In this document: one piece after another, positions 17,386 to 28,624 of the stretch
How positions within the stretch are numbered: position 1 is the stretch's first letter
How the letters are laid out: every line of letters begins with the position of its first letter
Source of the DNA: Nannocystis bainbridge
Lineage (GTDB): Bacteria > Myxococcota_A > Polyangia > Nannocystales > Nannocystaceae
Length of the DNA: 64,000 bases
Direction: 5' to 3'
NCBI RefSeq assembly: GCF_028368995.1
Contig: NZ_JAQNDL010000001.1
Location: 930,001 to 994,000, forward strand
Made by a program: the position numbers and the translations under genes
The notes under the pieces: generated by a model
The model's input: only the letters and a program-made list of their open reading frames with translations
Database searches by the model: none
What the model was told of the DNA's origin: nothing

Positions 17386-17413
17386 GGCGATCCCGAGCTT
17401 AGGCCCCCGCGCA

Positions 17414-20131
<2,718 letters not shown>

Positions 20132-20328
20132 GAGCGGGCGGAAGATATCAAATCGTCGCCGGCCATCTGCCGCGCGAAGGCGCGCGCTGGCTCACTTGTC
20201 CTCCAGGCCCCCCACGACCGCCGCCGGCTCGCCGGGCCCGTCCACGGCCGTCGCGGCCCGCGCGGGGCGAGCGTCCGGTCCGCGTGCGCCGCCGGCCGCA
20301 CGCCGGCCGGCGTGATAGCGTCGCTGCA

Positions 20329-20817
20329 ATGCATACATTCGACCTCCCCGCCGGCGCGGACAGGGCCGAGATCTACACCGAGCTGATCGCCACGGCAGAG
20401 GCGCTCGTCGCGGGCGAGCCCGACCTGGTGGCCAACCTGGCCAACCTCGCCGCGTGCCTCAAGCAGCTGCCGGGCGTGTCGTGGGCGGGCTTTTATCGCC
20501 GGGTCGGCGACGACCTGGTCCTCGGGCCATTTCAGGGCAAGCTCGCGTGCACCCGCATCGGCCCCGGCAAGGGCGTGTGCGGCACCGCGGCGGCCCGCCG
20601 CGAGGCGCTCGTGGTCGCCGACGTCGCCGCCTTCCCCGGCCACATCGCCTGCGACGCCGACTCGCGCAGCGAGGTCGTGGTGCCGATCGTCCGCGGCGCG
20701 CAGGTCCTCGGCGTCATCGACCTCGACAGCGACCGCCTCGACAACTTCGACGCTCGCGACGCCGAGCACCTGACGCGCCTCGCCGCGCTCGTCGCCGGCC
20801 TCGACTGGCCGGCTTGA
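20329..20817 (+). CDS. msrC: Free methionine-(R)-sulfoxide reductase (GAF domain)
   Basis: This 162-residue single GAF domain reduces free Met-R-sulfoxide with electrons from thioredoxin. The three functional cysteines are at 74, 84 and 108; the spacings of 10 and 24 are those of the E. coli enzyme (84, 94, 118). Flanking blocks LPGVSWAGFYRR, GPFQGKLACTRIGPGKGVCGTA and HIACDADSRSEVVVPI match the family throughout. The ATG at 20329 is preferred to an upstream in-frame ATG because family proteins begin there. The last codons lie 40 bases before the sulfotransferase start. Confidence 0.93.
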   Translation: MHTFDLPAGADRAEIYTELIATAEALVAGEPDLVANLANLAACLKQLPGVSWAGFYRRVGDDLVLGPFQGKLACTRIGPGKGVCGTAAARREALVVADVAAFPGHIACDADSRSEVVVPIVRGAQVLGVIDLDSDRLDNFDARDAEHLTRLAALVAGLDWPA

Positions 20818-20857
20818 CCGCAGCCGCCCCGCACGCGACCCTGGAGCTCCTGTTCGC

Positions 20858-21694
20858 ATGATCATCGTCACGGGCACCAAGCGCTCCGGCACCTCGATGT
20901 GGATGCAGATCCTGATCGGCGCCGGCTTTACGTACATCGGCGAGCAGTTCAGCGGCCGCTGGGAGCAGACGATCAAGGCCGCCAACCCCGACGGCTTCTA
21001 CGAGTCGCACCTGCGCCGCGGCATCTACTTCAAGACCAACCCGCACCCCAAGACCGGCGCCTACCTGTTCCCCGAGCAGGTCCAACACCACGCGGTCAAG
21101 GTGTTCATCCCCGGCCTGGTCCGCAGCGACCGCGCCTTCATCACCAAGGTCATCGCCACCGTCCGCGAGTGGCGCGAGTACGAGTCGTCGATCCGCCGCC
21201 TCTACGCGATGGAGGACGACAACCGCCGCAAGGAGGGCAAGGACGACCTGGTGCCGCTGCGCATGCCGGGCGCGCTCGAGTGGTGGGCCGAGAACTTCGC
21301 CCTCGTCCGCGACATCGCCATCCGCCGCTACCCGGTCCACGTGCAGTCGTACGAGGGCCTGCTGGCCGATCCGCAGCGGGTCGTGCGCGACGTGCTCAAG
21401 TGGATCGGCAAGGGCGACGCCGACGCCGCGCTGGCCGCCGTCAAGCCCGAGCACCGCACGCAGCACCGGCCGCCGTCCGACAGCGTCGAGCCCGAGGTCG
21501 CCGCGGTGTTCGACGAGTTCTACGCCGCCCTGCACGCCGGCAAGGGCCTGACCGCGCCGATGCTCGAGAAGCTGAACCACACCAACGAGCTGGTGGCGCC
21601 GCGCATCGCCGGGTGGCAGCGCAAGCTCGGCGAGGACGCCCGCCGCCGCCGCGCGATCAAGGCCGAGGCCAAGGGCCTGCCGCCCGAGAGCTGA
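20858..21694 (+). CDS. Sulfotransferase-family protein
   Basis: The N-terminus IIVTGTKRSGTSMWMQIL is the P-loop-like 5'-phosphosulfate-binding motif of PAPS-dependent sulfotransferases, and the later YPVHVQSYEGLLADPQRVVRDVLKWIG block matches the family's C-terminal dimer and 3'-phosphate region. Length 278 is typical. It should transfer sulfate from PAPS to an unknown acceptor (often a polysaccharide, lipid or peptide). The C-terminal 25 residues are Lys/Arg-rich. No PAPS synthesis genes are nearby. Confidence 0.8.
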   Translation: MIIVTGTKRSGTSMWMQILIGAGFTYIGEQFSGRWEQTIKAANPDGFYESHLRRGIYFKTNPHPKTGAYLFPEQVQHHAVKVFIPGLVRSDRAFITKVIATVREWREYESSIRRLYAMEDDNRRKEGKDDLVPLRMPGALEWWAENFALVRDIAIRRYPVHVQSYEGLLADPQRVVRDVLKWIGKGDADAALAAVKPEHRTQHRPPSDSVEPEVAAVFDEFYAALHAGKGLTAPMLEKLNHTNELVAPRIAGWQRKLGEDARRRRAIKAEAKGLPPES

Positions 21695-21825
21695 GCGCCG
21701 CAGCGCGGCCGTTCGAGCGGTGCTCCTCGCCGACGACGTCCCTCGCTCACGGCCGTTCGACCCGTGCTCCTCGGCGCCCGCTACAATCACTCGCGGTCAC
21801 CGCGGAGCCCGGCTGAGCTCCTGTC

Positions 21826-23121
21826 GTGGCCGCTGAACCCGCCGGCGCGGCTCGACGATCGCCCGCGCCCGTGCGACCCTCCGCGCGCGTGACCGCGGTC
21901 GTCGTCGCCGTCTTCGGCCTCACCTACGTCCTCATCGCCGCCCGGCGGCTGCGCGCGCTGCCGATCGGGCGGCCTGCGGGCGCCCTGCTCGGCGCCTTCC
22001 TCATGGTGGCGATCGGCGCGCTGCGGCCGGCCGACAGCTACGCCGCGATCGACGGTGACACCATCCTGCTGCTGTTCGCGATGATGGCGCTGGTCGCCTA
22101 CGTCGAGCGGGCCGGCTTCTTCGAGTGGGCGGCCGCCCGCGCGATCGCCCGCGCGCGCACCCCCGTCGGCCTGCTCGTCGCCGTCGCCGTGCTCGCCGGG
22201 GCCATGAGCGCCCTGTTCGTCAACGACGCCGTGTGCGTGTTCCTGACCCCGCTCGTGGTCGTGGCTTGCCAAAAGGCCAGGTTGCCGCTCGGCCCCTATC
22301 TGATCGCCACCGCCACCAGCGCCAACCTCGGCAGCGCCGCCACCCTGGTCGGCAACCCGCAGAACATGATCGTCGGCGGGCTCAGCGGCCTGTCCTTCAC
22401 CGCCTTCTCGGTCCTCGCCGCGCCCGTCGCCGCGCTCGCGCTCGCCATCAACACCGGCCTGCTGCTGCTCTACTACCGCCGCGCGCTCGGCGACGCCCCG
22501 CTCGCGGATGTCCCTTCGGCCAGCTTCGACCGCGGCCGGCTCACCCGCGTGGTCGCCGTCGTGCTCGGGGTCGTCGTCGCCTTCTTCGCCGGCGCCCACC
22601 TCGGCTACGCCGCGCTCGGCGGGGTCGTCGCGCTGTTCCTCGGCGAGCGCGAGGACCCCCACGCCGTGTTCGCCCGCGTCGACTGGACCCTGCTGGTGTT
22701 CTTCGCCGCGCTGTTCGTGGTCGTCGCCGGCCTCGAGACCACCGGCCTCGTCGACGCCGCCTGGGCCACTCTCGGGCCCAGCCTCGGCCACGACGGGCCC
22801 GCCGGCGTGTCGGCGCTGACGCTGCTCTACCTGGTCGGCTCGAACCTGGTCTCCAACGTGCCGATGGTGCTGCTCGCGGCCCCACACGTGGCCGCCGACG
22901 GCTCGACCTTCGCCTGGGTGCTGCTCGGCTTCGTCACCACCGTCGCCGGCAACCTCACCCTGATCGGCTCGGTCGCCAACATCATCGTCGCCGAGAAGGC
23001 CGCCGACGCCCACGAGCTCGGCTTCTTCGAGTACCTGCGCTTCGGCCTGGTCTCGACCCTCGTGGTCCTGGCCGTGTGTGTCCCGGCGCTGGTCGTGCTG
23101 GCGCGCGCGCTCGGGACCTGA
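21826..23121 (+). CDS. Ion-transporter-superfamily permease (ArsB/SLC13-like)
   Basis: The 431-residue protein shows about 11 hydrophobic segments. Two pseudo-symmetric re-entrant motifs are visible: SANLGSAATLVGNPQNMIVGG and TVAGNLTLIGSVANIIVAEK, as in the ArsB/NhaD/DASS branch of the ion transporter superfamily. The early MSALFVNDAVCVFLTPLVV block is also typical. The ion could be arsenite, a dicarboxylate, sulfate or Na+; nothing adjacent (no ars genes) decides this. The start is a GTG. A palindrome-like segment at 22507-22523 is translated in a loop (ADVPSASFDR). Confidence 0.85.
   Translation: MAAEPAGAARRSPAPVRPSARVTAVVVAVFGLTYVLIAARRLRALPIGRPAGALLGAFLMVAIGALRPADSYAAIDGDTILLLFAMMALVAYVERAGFFEWAAARAIARARTPVGLLVAVAVLAGAMSALFVNDAVCVFLTPLVVVACQKARLPLGPYLIATATSANLGSAATLVGNPQNMIVGGLSGLSFTAFSVLAAPVAALALAINTGLLLLYYRRALGDAPLADVPSASFDRGRLTRVVAVVLGVVVAFFAGAHLGYAALGGVVALFLGEREDPHAVFARVDWTLLVFFAALFVVVAGLETTGLVDAAWATLGPSLGHDGPAGVSALTLLYLVGSNLVSNVPMVLLAAPHVAADGSTFAWVLLGFVTTVAGNLTLIGSVANIIVAEKAADAHELGFFEYLRFGLVSTLVVLAVCVPALVVLARALGT
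22507..22523. repeat. Palindrome half-copy translated in a permease loop
   Basis: The segment gatgtcccttcggccag has the common catgtccCTTCGGcca form with one change. It encodes a hydrophilic loop between two membrane segments. Confidence 0.4.
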
Positions 23122-23138
23122 CCTTTCGGACATCTCCG
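23117..23138. repeat. Palindrome copy starting in the permease stop codon
   Basis: The element tgacctttcggacatctcc begins with the TGA of the permease gene and matches the TGAC-N3-TCGGACAT unit seen four times after 15186. Confidence 0.6.
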
Positions 23139-23384
23139 CCCATTCGCCGCGGCCCGCCTCGGGTCGGCGATCTCGCCGCGAGACGCCGCCAGGCCGGGGC
23201 CGTCGCCGGCCCTCTCGCGGGGTCGCCCGCGTCCGCCTGCGTGCAACAGCGATTTGTCGGGCCACGGGCGCCCGCCCGGGCGCCCGCGCCATTTCTCCGC
23301 CTGGCAGCGAGCATTCCGCGGTGATTGTGCCGGACCGGAGAACCGACGACGCTTGCCGCGAACCTCCTCCCTCTCCGGAGCCCC

Positions 23385-24200
23385 ATGCTCGTCGCAACTG
23401 AATACCTCCCCGACGTCTCGGCCGTCCTTCAACAGTACGTGATCCCGTTCCTGTGGAAGGCCGCAGGCGCGCTCGTCCTCTGGATCATCGGCGGGATCCT
23501 CATCTCCGGCGCCGGCCGGGTCGTGCGCCACGCCATGACCGCCCGCGGCATCGACCCGACCTTCAGCCACTACGTCAACTCGGCGCTCAGCGTGCTGTTG
23601 AAGGTCGTCCTGCTGGTCGCGATCCTCGGCATCTTCGGCGTCGAGTCGACCTCGTTCGCCGCCGTGCTCGCGGCCGCCGGCGTCGCCATCGGCATGGCGT
23701 GGGCGGGCCTCCTCGCCAACTTCGCCGCCGGCATCTTCCTCGTCGTCCTGCGCCCGTTCAAGGTCGGCGACGCTATCCACGGCGCCGGCGTGACCGGCGA
23801 CGTCCGCGAGATCGGCCTGTTCGCCACCACCGTCGACACCGGCGACAACGTCCGCGTGTTCATCGGCAACAACAAGCTGTTCGCCGACAACATCATCAAC
23901 TATTCGGCCAACCCGGTGCGCCGCGTCGACATGCGGGCCCAGCTCGCCCACGGCGTCGACGCCACCCAGGTCGCCGCCGCCCTCGCCGCGCGGCTGCTGC
24001 AGATCGCCAACGTCGCCGCGAACCCCGCCCCGCAGGTCGGCATCCTCGAGTTCAACGCCGCCGGCACGCTCCTCTACGTGCGACCGTTCTGCAACAACCT
24101 CCACTACAACCAGGTCGCCGACGACGTCCAGCGCGTCATCGCCGAGGTCACCGGCGGCCTGCCGGTCCCGGCCCCGCACCACGTCGAACACCGCGCCTGA
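23385..24200 (+). CDS. mscS: Small-conductance mechanosensitive channel (MscS family)
   Basis: The 271-residue protein has three membrane segments in the N-terminal 120 residues. The pore helix TM3 is clear: the Gly/Ala-rich AAVLAAAGVAIGMAWAGLLANFAAGI followed by the beta-domain start RPFKVGD. The cytoplasmic half (PNKL-like IGNNKLFADNIINYSANPVRRVD) fits MscS. It opens under membrane tension to release solutes. The ATG at 23385 has CCGGAG 4 bases upstream. It is convergent with the membrane protein at 24325, with a palindrome cluster between. Confidence 0.93.
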   Translation: MLVATEYLPDVSAVLQQYVIPFLWKAAGALVLWIIGGILISGAGRVVRHAMTARGIDPTFSHYVNSALSVLLKVVLLVAILGIFGVESTSFAAVLAAAGVAIGMAWAGLLANFAAGIFLVVLRPFKVGDAIHGAGVTGDVREIGLFATTVDTGDNVRVFIGNNKLFADNIINYSANPVRRVDMRAQLAHGVDATQVAAALAARLLQIANVAANPAPQVGILEFNAAGTLLYVRPFCNNLHYNQVADDVQRVIAEVTGGLPVPAPHHVEHRA

Positions 24201-24258
24201 AGGCCCGCGCACGCCGGCCCGCCCGTCACGGCGCGCGGACCTCGTCGCATGGCCGTTG

Positions 24259-24320
24259 CGACATGCCCATGACGACATGTCCATCACGACATGTCCTCAT
24301 GCGCATGCCCCGAAGGACAT
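24259..24320. repeat. Cluster of five CATG units between convergent genes
   Basis: Units are gacatgcccatg, gacatgtccatc, gacatgtcctcat, gcatgcccc and gaaggacatgtcc, in about 62 bases, ending 10 bases from the stop of the minus-strand gene. Confidence 0.8.
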
Positions 24321-24324
24321 GTCC

Positions 24325-25455
24325 TCAAGCACTAGCCGGCGGGTGGGCCCCGAGCTCGAGCGTGCGCGCCAGCTCGGGCCGCCGCACCTTCCAGATCCAC
24401 CCGTCGTAGAGGAAATGCAGCCACGACGTCGCGGTGTAATAGACCAGGTAGACATCGGTGCGGCGCTGCCCCTGGATCAGCCAGAACACCAGCAGCAGCC
24501 CCCCGGCGAGGGCCGGCACCGCCAGGCGGGCGTCGCCCAGCACCCGCGCCGCCGCCCCGCGCCGCTCGCCGCGGCCGTACTTCTTCGTCCCGAAGTGGTG
24601 CACGAACGCCATGTACTCGACCGCGTGGGCGGTCCCGAAGCACAGGTAGCCGACCACCGGCCCGTGGATCAGGAACACCGCGAACAGCAGCAGCGTCGAC
24701 GCCATCATCGCCAGCCGCGGCGCGCGTTGCCCGGGCGTCGCCGGGGCCCGCAGCTCGTGCGCCAGCCAGCGCAGCAGCACCCACGCGAACGCCCCGACCA
24801 CCGCCAGCAGCAGCGCCCACGCCCACCACGCCCCGGCCAACGGCGCCAGGAGCCGCCCGAGCTTGCGCGCATTGACGTGCCCGCCCAGCAGCTGCGGCCG
24901 CAGCAGCGGCAGCGCCACCGCCACGCACGCCGTCGCCAGCCAGATCAGCGCCCGGTCGCGCCGCGCCTGCTCCGGCCGCTCCGTCCCGCCGCCGAGCTTG
25001 CCCGCGTAGATGCGCAACATCCCGTAGCGCTGCTGCAGCGTGTGCCAGATGTTCCACGCCCCGGTCACGAACAGCGCGATCTGCCACGGCGACAGCTTGA
25101 TGCCCGCCACCGTCGCCGGCGCCAGCCCCGACGTCGCCCGCGCCAGGGCCACGATCGCCACGATCAGCGTCGGCGCCAGCCAGTACGCGCGGGCCCGCTG
25201 CGTGAACACGTCGCGGTCGCCGTACACCACCACGAAGGTGTAGTGGCGATGCACATAGCTGATCGCCAGCGCCGCCAGCACCGCCAGCGCCGTCGCCTCC
25301 TCGAGCTGCGGCTTCGCCAGCGGCGCCCCGCCGAACGCCTGCGCCCCGAGCCCGAGCCCGATCACCAGCCAGAGGTAAAAAGGCAGCCAGCCGAACGCCA
25401 GCGCGGCCACGTCCCACGCCGGCCCGATCATCCACGTCGCGCGGGCTGGCGGCAC
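24325..25455 (-). CDS. His-rich multi-pass membrane protein of unknown function
   Basis: The 376 residues contain roughly ten hydrophobic segments. Histidines and aromatic residues cluster near membrane ends: ISYVHRHYTFVVVYGD, WNIWHTLQQRYGMLRIY, GTAHAVEYMAFVHHFG and SWLHFLYDGWIWKVRRPE. Such clusters are what one expects of an integral-membrane metal enzyme, of the general type of desaturases and carotenoid oxygenases, but I cannot assign a family. The last motif (H-F-x-x-D-G-x-I-W-K) recurs in uncharacterised bacterial membrane proteins. No partner gene indicates a pathway. Confidence 0.7.
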   Translation of the reverse strand: MPPARATWMIGPAWDVAALAFGWLPFYLWLVIGLGLGAQAFGGAPLAKPQLEEATALAVLAALAISYVHRHYTFVVVYGDRDVFTQRARAYWLAPTLIVAIVALARATSGLAPATVAGIKLSPWQIALFVTGAWNIWHTLQQRYGMLRIYAGKLGGGTERPEQARRDRALIWLATACVAVALPLLRPQLLGGHVNARKLGRLLAPLAGAWWAWALLLAVVGAFAWVLLRWLAHELRAPATPGQRAPRLAMMASTLLLFAVFLIHGPVVGYLCFGTAHAVEYMAFVHHFGTKKYGRGERRGAAARVLGDARLAVPALAGGLLLVFWLIQGQRRTDVYLVYYTATSWLHFLYDGWIWKVRRPELARTLELGAHPPASA

Positions 25456-25538
25456 CGCGCGACCATATCAGCGCGCCGACTTGCGCGGCAAGCGAGGCCC
25501 CTGGGGCCAGGCTACGCGCGGGCGCGCCACCACGGCGG

Positions 25539-26210
25539 TCACGGATACGACAGCTTCGTGTAGAAGTCGCCGCGCCCTGCGGGCGTGAGGTCGAACATGG
25601 CGAAGATCGGGCTCAGCATGTCGAGCCCGCGGTGGTCCTGTCCCGGTTCGCCGCTGGTGTGGGCCATCTCGGTGCCCCAGAAGTGGCGGACCTTTGCGCC
25701 CTCGCGGCGGAACAGGTTGAGCATCGTCGTGTCGCCGCCCTCGCGGCCCTTGCCGTGATAATCGCGGTTGTAGTGGTTGCCCGCGGTCGACAGCACGCGC
25801 AGGTTTCGCCAGCCGCGCTCCGCGGCGAACGCCGCCAGCCGCGCCGCCGGAGACTCTGCCACCGCCACCAGCGTCAGTCGCTGGCGGATGTTCGGCTCGG
25901 CCGCGTCGAGCCCGTCGAGCAGCGGCGTGCACATCGAGCACGGCCCCGCGCGCTCCGGCCCGAACATGTAGCTGTAGATCGCCAGCGTGTCCTTGCCCGG
26001 CGCGAACAGCTCCGACAGCCGCACCGGTCGCGACGCCCCGCCAACGCTCGTCTCGAACACATAGTCCTCCGGCACCACGCCGCCCGGCGGCAGCGCTCGT
26101 CGCTCGCGCGCAACCGCCTCGGTCAACTGGCGCAGCTCGATCTCTCGCGCCAGCAGGCGGTCGCGGGCCGCCCTGTACGCTTGCGATTCGCCGGGGAAGG
26201 TCGGTGCCAT
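25539..26210 (-). CDS. DUF899 family thioredoxin-like protein
   Basis: The 223 residues carry the DUF899 signature: YSYMFGPERAGPCSMCTPLLDGL, with a CxxC in a thioredoxin-like fold, and the later FNHW-like VRHFWGTEM and a closing DLTPAGRG segment. The family is annotated as thioredoxin-like with no known substrate, and its members are often found near ECF sigma factor and carboxymuconolactone decarboxylase genes, as here. It is divergent from the AhpD-like gene at 26477, and the 266-base gap between them holds the likely sigma-dependent promoter. Confidence 0.85.
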   Translation of the reverse strand: MAPTFPGESQAYRAARDRLLAREIELRQLTEAVARERRALPPGGVVPEDYVFETSVGGASRPVRLSELFAPGKDTLAIYSYMFGPERAGPCSMCTPLLDGLDAAEPNIRQRLTLVAVAESPAARLAAFAAERGWRNLRVLSTAGNHYNRDYHGKGREGGDTTMLNLFRREGAKVRHFWGTEMAHTSGEPGQDHRGLDMLSPIFAMFDLTPAGRGDFYTKLSYP

Positions 26211-26280
26211 GCCGGCAACCTAGCACGCGGTCGCCCGCTCGCAACCGCGCCCGCTGCATGCACCGGCTCGCGCAATGACA

Positions 26281-26320
26281 TTGTCTTTTGGACATGTCTC
26301 TTCCTACATGTCTCTCGGAC
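26281..26320. repeat. Palindrome pair gacatgtctc / tacatgtctc
   Basis: Two CATG units, gacatgtctc and tacatgtctc, are separated by 5 bases and preceded by ttgtctttt. They lie in the divergent gap upstream of the AhpD-like gene, an exception to the usual 3' location. Confidence 0.6.
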
Positions 26321-26426
26321 CACCCCGTACCGCGCGGCCCCCAGGCCTCACCTGCGCAGCGCGCGCAACTCACCCTCATGCGGCCGTGCCCCGCTTTTCG
26401 AGCGAGCGAAAAAATCTTCGATCGCG

Positions 26427-26453
26427 TGTCACAACCCGGCCTGCTCGCTCGAC
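26427..26453 (+). promoter_or_regulatory. Candidate ECF41-type promoter (TGTCACA - 16 bases - CGAC)
   Basis: TGTCACA at 26427-26433 is followed after exactly 16 bases by CGAC at 26450-26453, 24 bases before the ATG of the AhpD-like gene. The published ECF41 consensus, from memory, is TGTCACA-N16-CGTC; one base differs. The ECF41 gene is the second gene of this operon, so autoregulation is likely. Confidence 0.6.
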
Positions 26454-26476
26454 AAGCCTACGAAGGAAGCCAACCA

Positions 26477-26908
26477 ATGAGCGACAGCCAACCCGTCCGT
26501 CTCGACCAGCAACTCCCCGACGTCGTCAAGGCCGCCATCGAACTGCACCGCGTGCTCGACGGCCACGGCCTCGATCGTACCCTCCATCACCTCGTGGTCA
26601 CCCGCGCCTCGCAGATCAACGGCTGCGTCAACTGCCTCAAGATACACCTCCGCGAGGCGCGTGAGCACGGCGAGACTCAGGACCGGCTCGACCGCCTCGT
26701 CGTCTGGGACCACGTCGACGACTTCAGCGAGCGCGAGAAGGCCGCCCTCGCGTGGACCGAGGCGCTCACCGTGCTCGATCGCAAGACCGACTACGGCCCG
26801 CTGCGGGCGCGCCTGCGCCGGCACTTCAGCGACGAGCACATCGCCGCGCTCACCGCCACCATCGGCATGATCAACTCCTGGAACCGCCTCCAGGTCTCGA
26901 CCCACTGA
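26477..26908 (+). CDS. Carboxymuconolactone decarboxylase/AhpD-family protein
   Basis: The 143-residue helical protein carries the AhpD-like redox motif in NGCVNCLKIHLREA, the CxxC plus downstream His of the active site, and continues with WTEALT and a C-terminal MINSWNRLQV typical of this family. It probably acts as a peroxidase or disulfide reductase. The ATG at 26477 follows GAAGGAA. It precedes the ECF41 sigma gene by 1 base, a pairing known for ECF41 sigmas, whose target is usually a carboxymuconolactone decarboxylase, oxidoreductase or epimerase. Confidence 0.88.
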   Translation: MSDSQPVRLDQQLPDVVKAAIELHRVLDGHGLDRTLHHLVVTRASQINGCVNCLKIHLREAREHGETQDRLDRLVVWDHVDDFSEREKAALAWTEALTVLDRKTDYGPLRARLRRHFSDEHIAALTATIGMINSWNRLQVSTH

Positions 26909-26909
26909 C

Positions 26910-27779
26910 ATGAAGCTTCTCGACGACGACGACGACCACGAGTTCGCCGCGGCCCGGCCGATGCTGCTGGGCCTCGCCTATCGCCTGCTCGGCTCGCGCG
27001 CCGACGCCGAGGACGCGGTCCAGGACACCTGGCTCAAGTGGCGCGCCGCCGCCGTCGCCGTCGAGAACCCCGGCGCGTGGCTGACCACCGTGTGCACGCG
27101 GCGCTGCATCGACATGCTGCGCTCGGGCCACAAGGCGCGGATCGACTACGTCGGCAGCTGGCTGCCCGAGCCGCTGCCGACCGACGACGACGACGTCGGG
27201 GCCTCGCTCGGCTCGTCGCTGACGGTCGCGTTCTTGCTCGTGCTCGAGCGGCTGACCCCGAAGGAGCGGGCCGCCTATCTGCTGCACGAGGTGTTCGACG
27301 TCTCCTACGCCGAGACCGCGCGGACCCTGGCGATGGACGAGGTCAACTGCCGCAAGCTGGTCTCGCGGGCCCGCGGCCACCTCGAGCAGACCCGCGTTCG
27401 TCACGTCACCCCGCGCGATCGCCAGGACGAGCTGCTCGCCGCCTTCGAGGCCGCGATCGCCGGCGGCCACACCGAGCGGCTCGCCGCCCTGCTGGCCAGC
27501 GACGTCGAGCTGCGGGCCGACAGCGGCGGCAAGGTCCCGGCCCTGCGCGAGACCTTGCAAGGCAAGGCGGCCGTGCTCGCGTTCGTGCACGCCACCTTGC
27601 ACCGCTTCTGGGGCGCCTTCACGTGCGAGTCCCCCGACCTCAACGGCGCCCGCGCGCTGGTGTTCCGCGCCGGGGACGGCGCCGCGATCGCCGCCGTCTC
27701 GTTCGCTTACGACGAGCGAGGCGCCGCGACCGGCATCTACATCATGCGCAACCCCGACAAGCTGGCCGGGCTCGCGTAA
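26910..27779 (+). CDS. ECF41-type RNA polymerase sigma factor with SnoaL-like C-terminal domain
   Basis: Sigma region 2 runs from LAYRLLGSRADAEDAVQDTWLKW and region 4 from LERLTPKERAAYLLHEVFDVSYAETA. The hallmark WLPEPL (84-89) lies between them. The C-terminal 120 residues are a SnoaL-like fold that acts in place of an anti-sigma factor: the ECF41 motifs DGGGK (here DSGGK, 204-208) and NPDKL (281-285) are both present. The sigma should drive the carboxymuconolactone decarboxylase gene directly upstream. The first 10 residues are a run of Asp, which is unusual. It is one of two ECF sigmas in the window. Confidence 0.93.
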   Translation: MKLLDDDDDHEFAAARPMLLGLAYRLLGSRADAEDAVQDTWLKWRAAAVAVENPGAWLTTVCTRRCIDMLRSGHKARIDYVGSWLPEPLPTDDDDVGASLGSSLTVAFLLVLERLTPKERAAYLLHEVFDVSYAETARTLAMDEVNCRKLVSRARGHLEQTRVRHVTPRDRQDELLAAFEAAIAGGHTERLAALLASDVELRADSGGKVPALRETLQGKAAVLAFVHATLHRFWGAFTCESPDLNGARALVFRAGDGAAIAAVSFAYDERGAATGIYIMRNPDKLAGLA

Positions 27780-27916
27780 ATGACGCCGAGGCCGCGCCGG
27801 GCTCGTCCGCAGCGGTCCCAGGCCCGCACCTCCGGGCCCGGGGGCGGTCTGCGGCGGCCGTCCGGCGAGGTGCGGCTAGACTTCGCGCGCGCCCAACCGC
27901 GGCGCGGACCGACCTC

Positions 27917-28258
27917 ATGGGCAAGAAGCGAAAGCTCCGCAAGAACCTGCACAAGCGCGAGATCGACGACCAGCCGGCGCTGGTGATCTGCGTCGGCAAG
28001 TCGTGCGCCCCGCGCGAGGTCTCGCGCCTGCTGGCCGACCAGACCCGGGCCTACGCCGCGGCCACCGGCGGCAAGGTGCGCGTGGCCCTGGTCGGCTGCC
28101 TGCACATCTGCAAAAAGGGCCCGCTCGCCGCGACCTGGCCCGACATCGAATTTTATAAAAAGGTCGACCTGGCCCGCGCCTGCCGCCTGGTCGACGAGCT
28201 GGCCGCGACGGTCCCCGACCTGCCCTTGCAGGCAGGTCCCTCCGGACATTCTCCATGA
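27917..28258 (+). CDS. Thioredoxin-like [2Fe-2S] ferredoxin
   Basis: The 113 residues show the thioredoxin-like ferredoxin pattern: an N-terminal ICVGKSCAPRE and a later VGCLHICKKGP, giving two cysteine pairs for one [2Fe-2S] cluster. The first 20 residues are very basic (KKRKLRKNLHK). It is probably a small electron carrier. Its last dozen residues (PLQAGPSGHSP) are encoded by palindrome repeat sequence and the TGA belongs to that repeat, so the original stop may have been a little upstream. Confidence 0.85.
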   Translation: MGKKRKLRKNLHKREIDDQPALVICVGKSCAPREVSRLLADQTRAYAAATGGKVRVALVGCLHICKKGPLAATWPDIEFYKKVDLARACRLVDELAATVPDLPLQAGPSGHSP

Positions 28259-28310
28259 GACATGCTCCCCGGGACATGCTCTGAAGAGCATGTCCTGGGA
28301 GACATCTTCT
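28217..28310. repeat. Palindrome cluster covering the 3' end of the ferredoxin gene
   Basis: It holds acctgcc-cttgca-ggcaggt (28218-28237, inside the gene), a tccggacatt half-site, tgagacatgctc starting in the stop codon, and a perfect 10-base inverted repeat ggacatgctc with loop tgaa (28272-28295). A separate copy cctgtcccttcggacag lies at 28438-28454. The 366-base stretch 28259-28624 has no gene. Confidence 0.85.
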
Positions 28311-28624
28311 CCGCTTGCCCCGCAAGATCGCTGCGATCCGGCCCACGGCCGCGGAGCGCTGCGTGCCCACGGCCGCGCGTCCGCTCCCGCACCGCGCTTC
28401 GCGTGCGTCCCCCGCGATTCGCGCCCGAGCTCCACGTCCTGTCCCTTCGGACAGCCCGTCGATGCGTGCTGGCACCTGCCCGGAGCTCCAGGCCGCTGGC
28501 GTCGGCCCTCGCGCCAGCGCGCGCTGTGGCCCCTGCGCAGGCGGAGCGCCGCGTCGCCGCCGGGCGGTGACGGGACGTGTCGGCATGGGGGACGCGGGAC
28601 CTCGCGGCGTCCGGTCGCGGCTGA

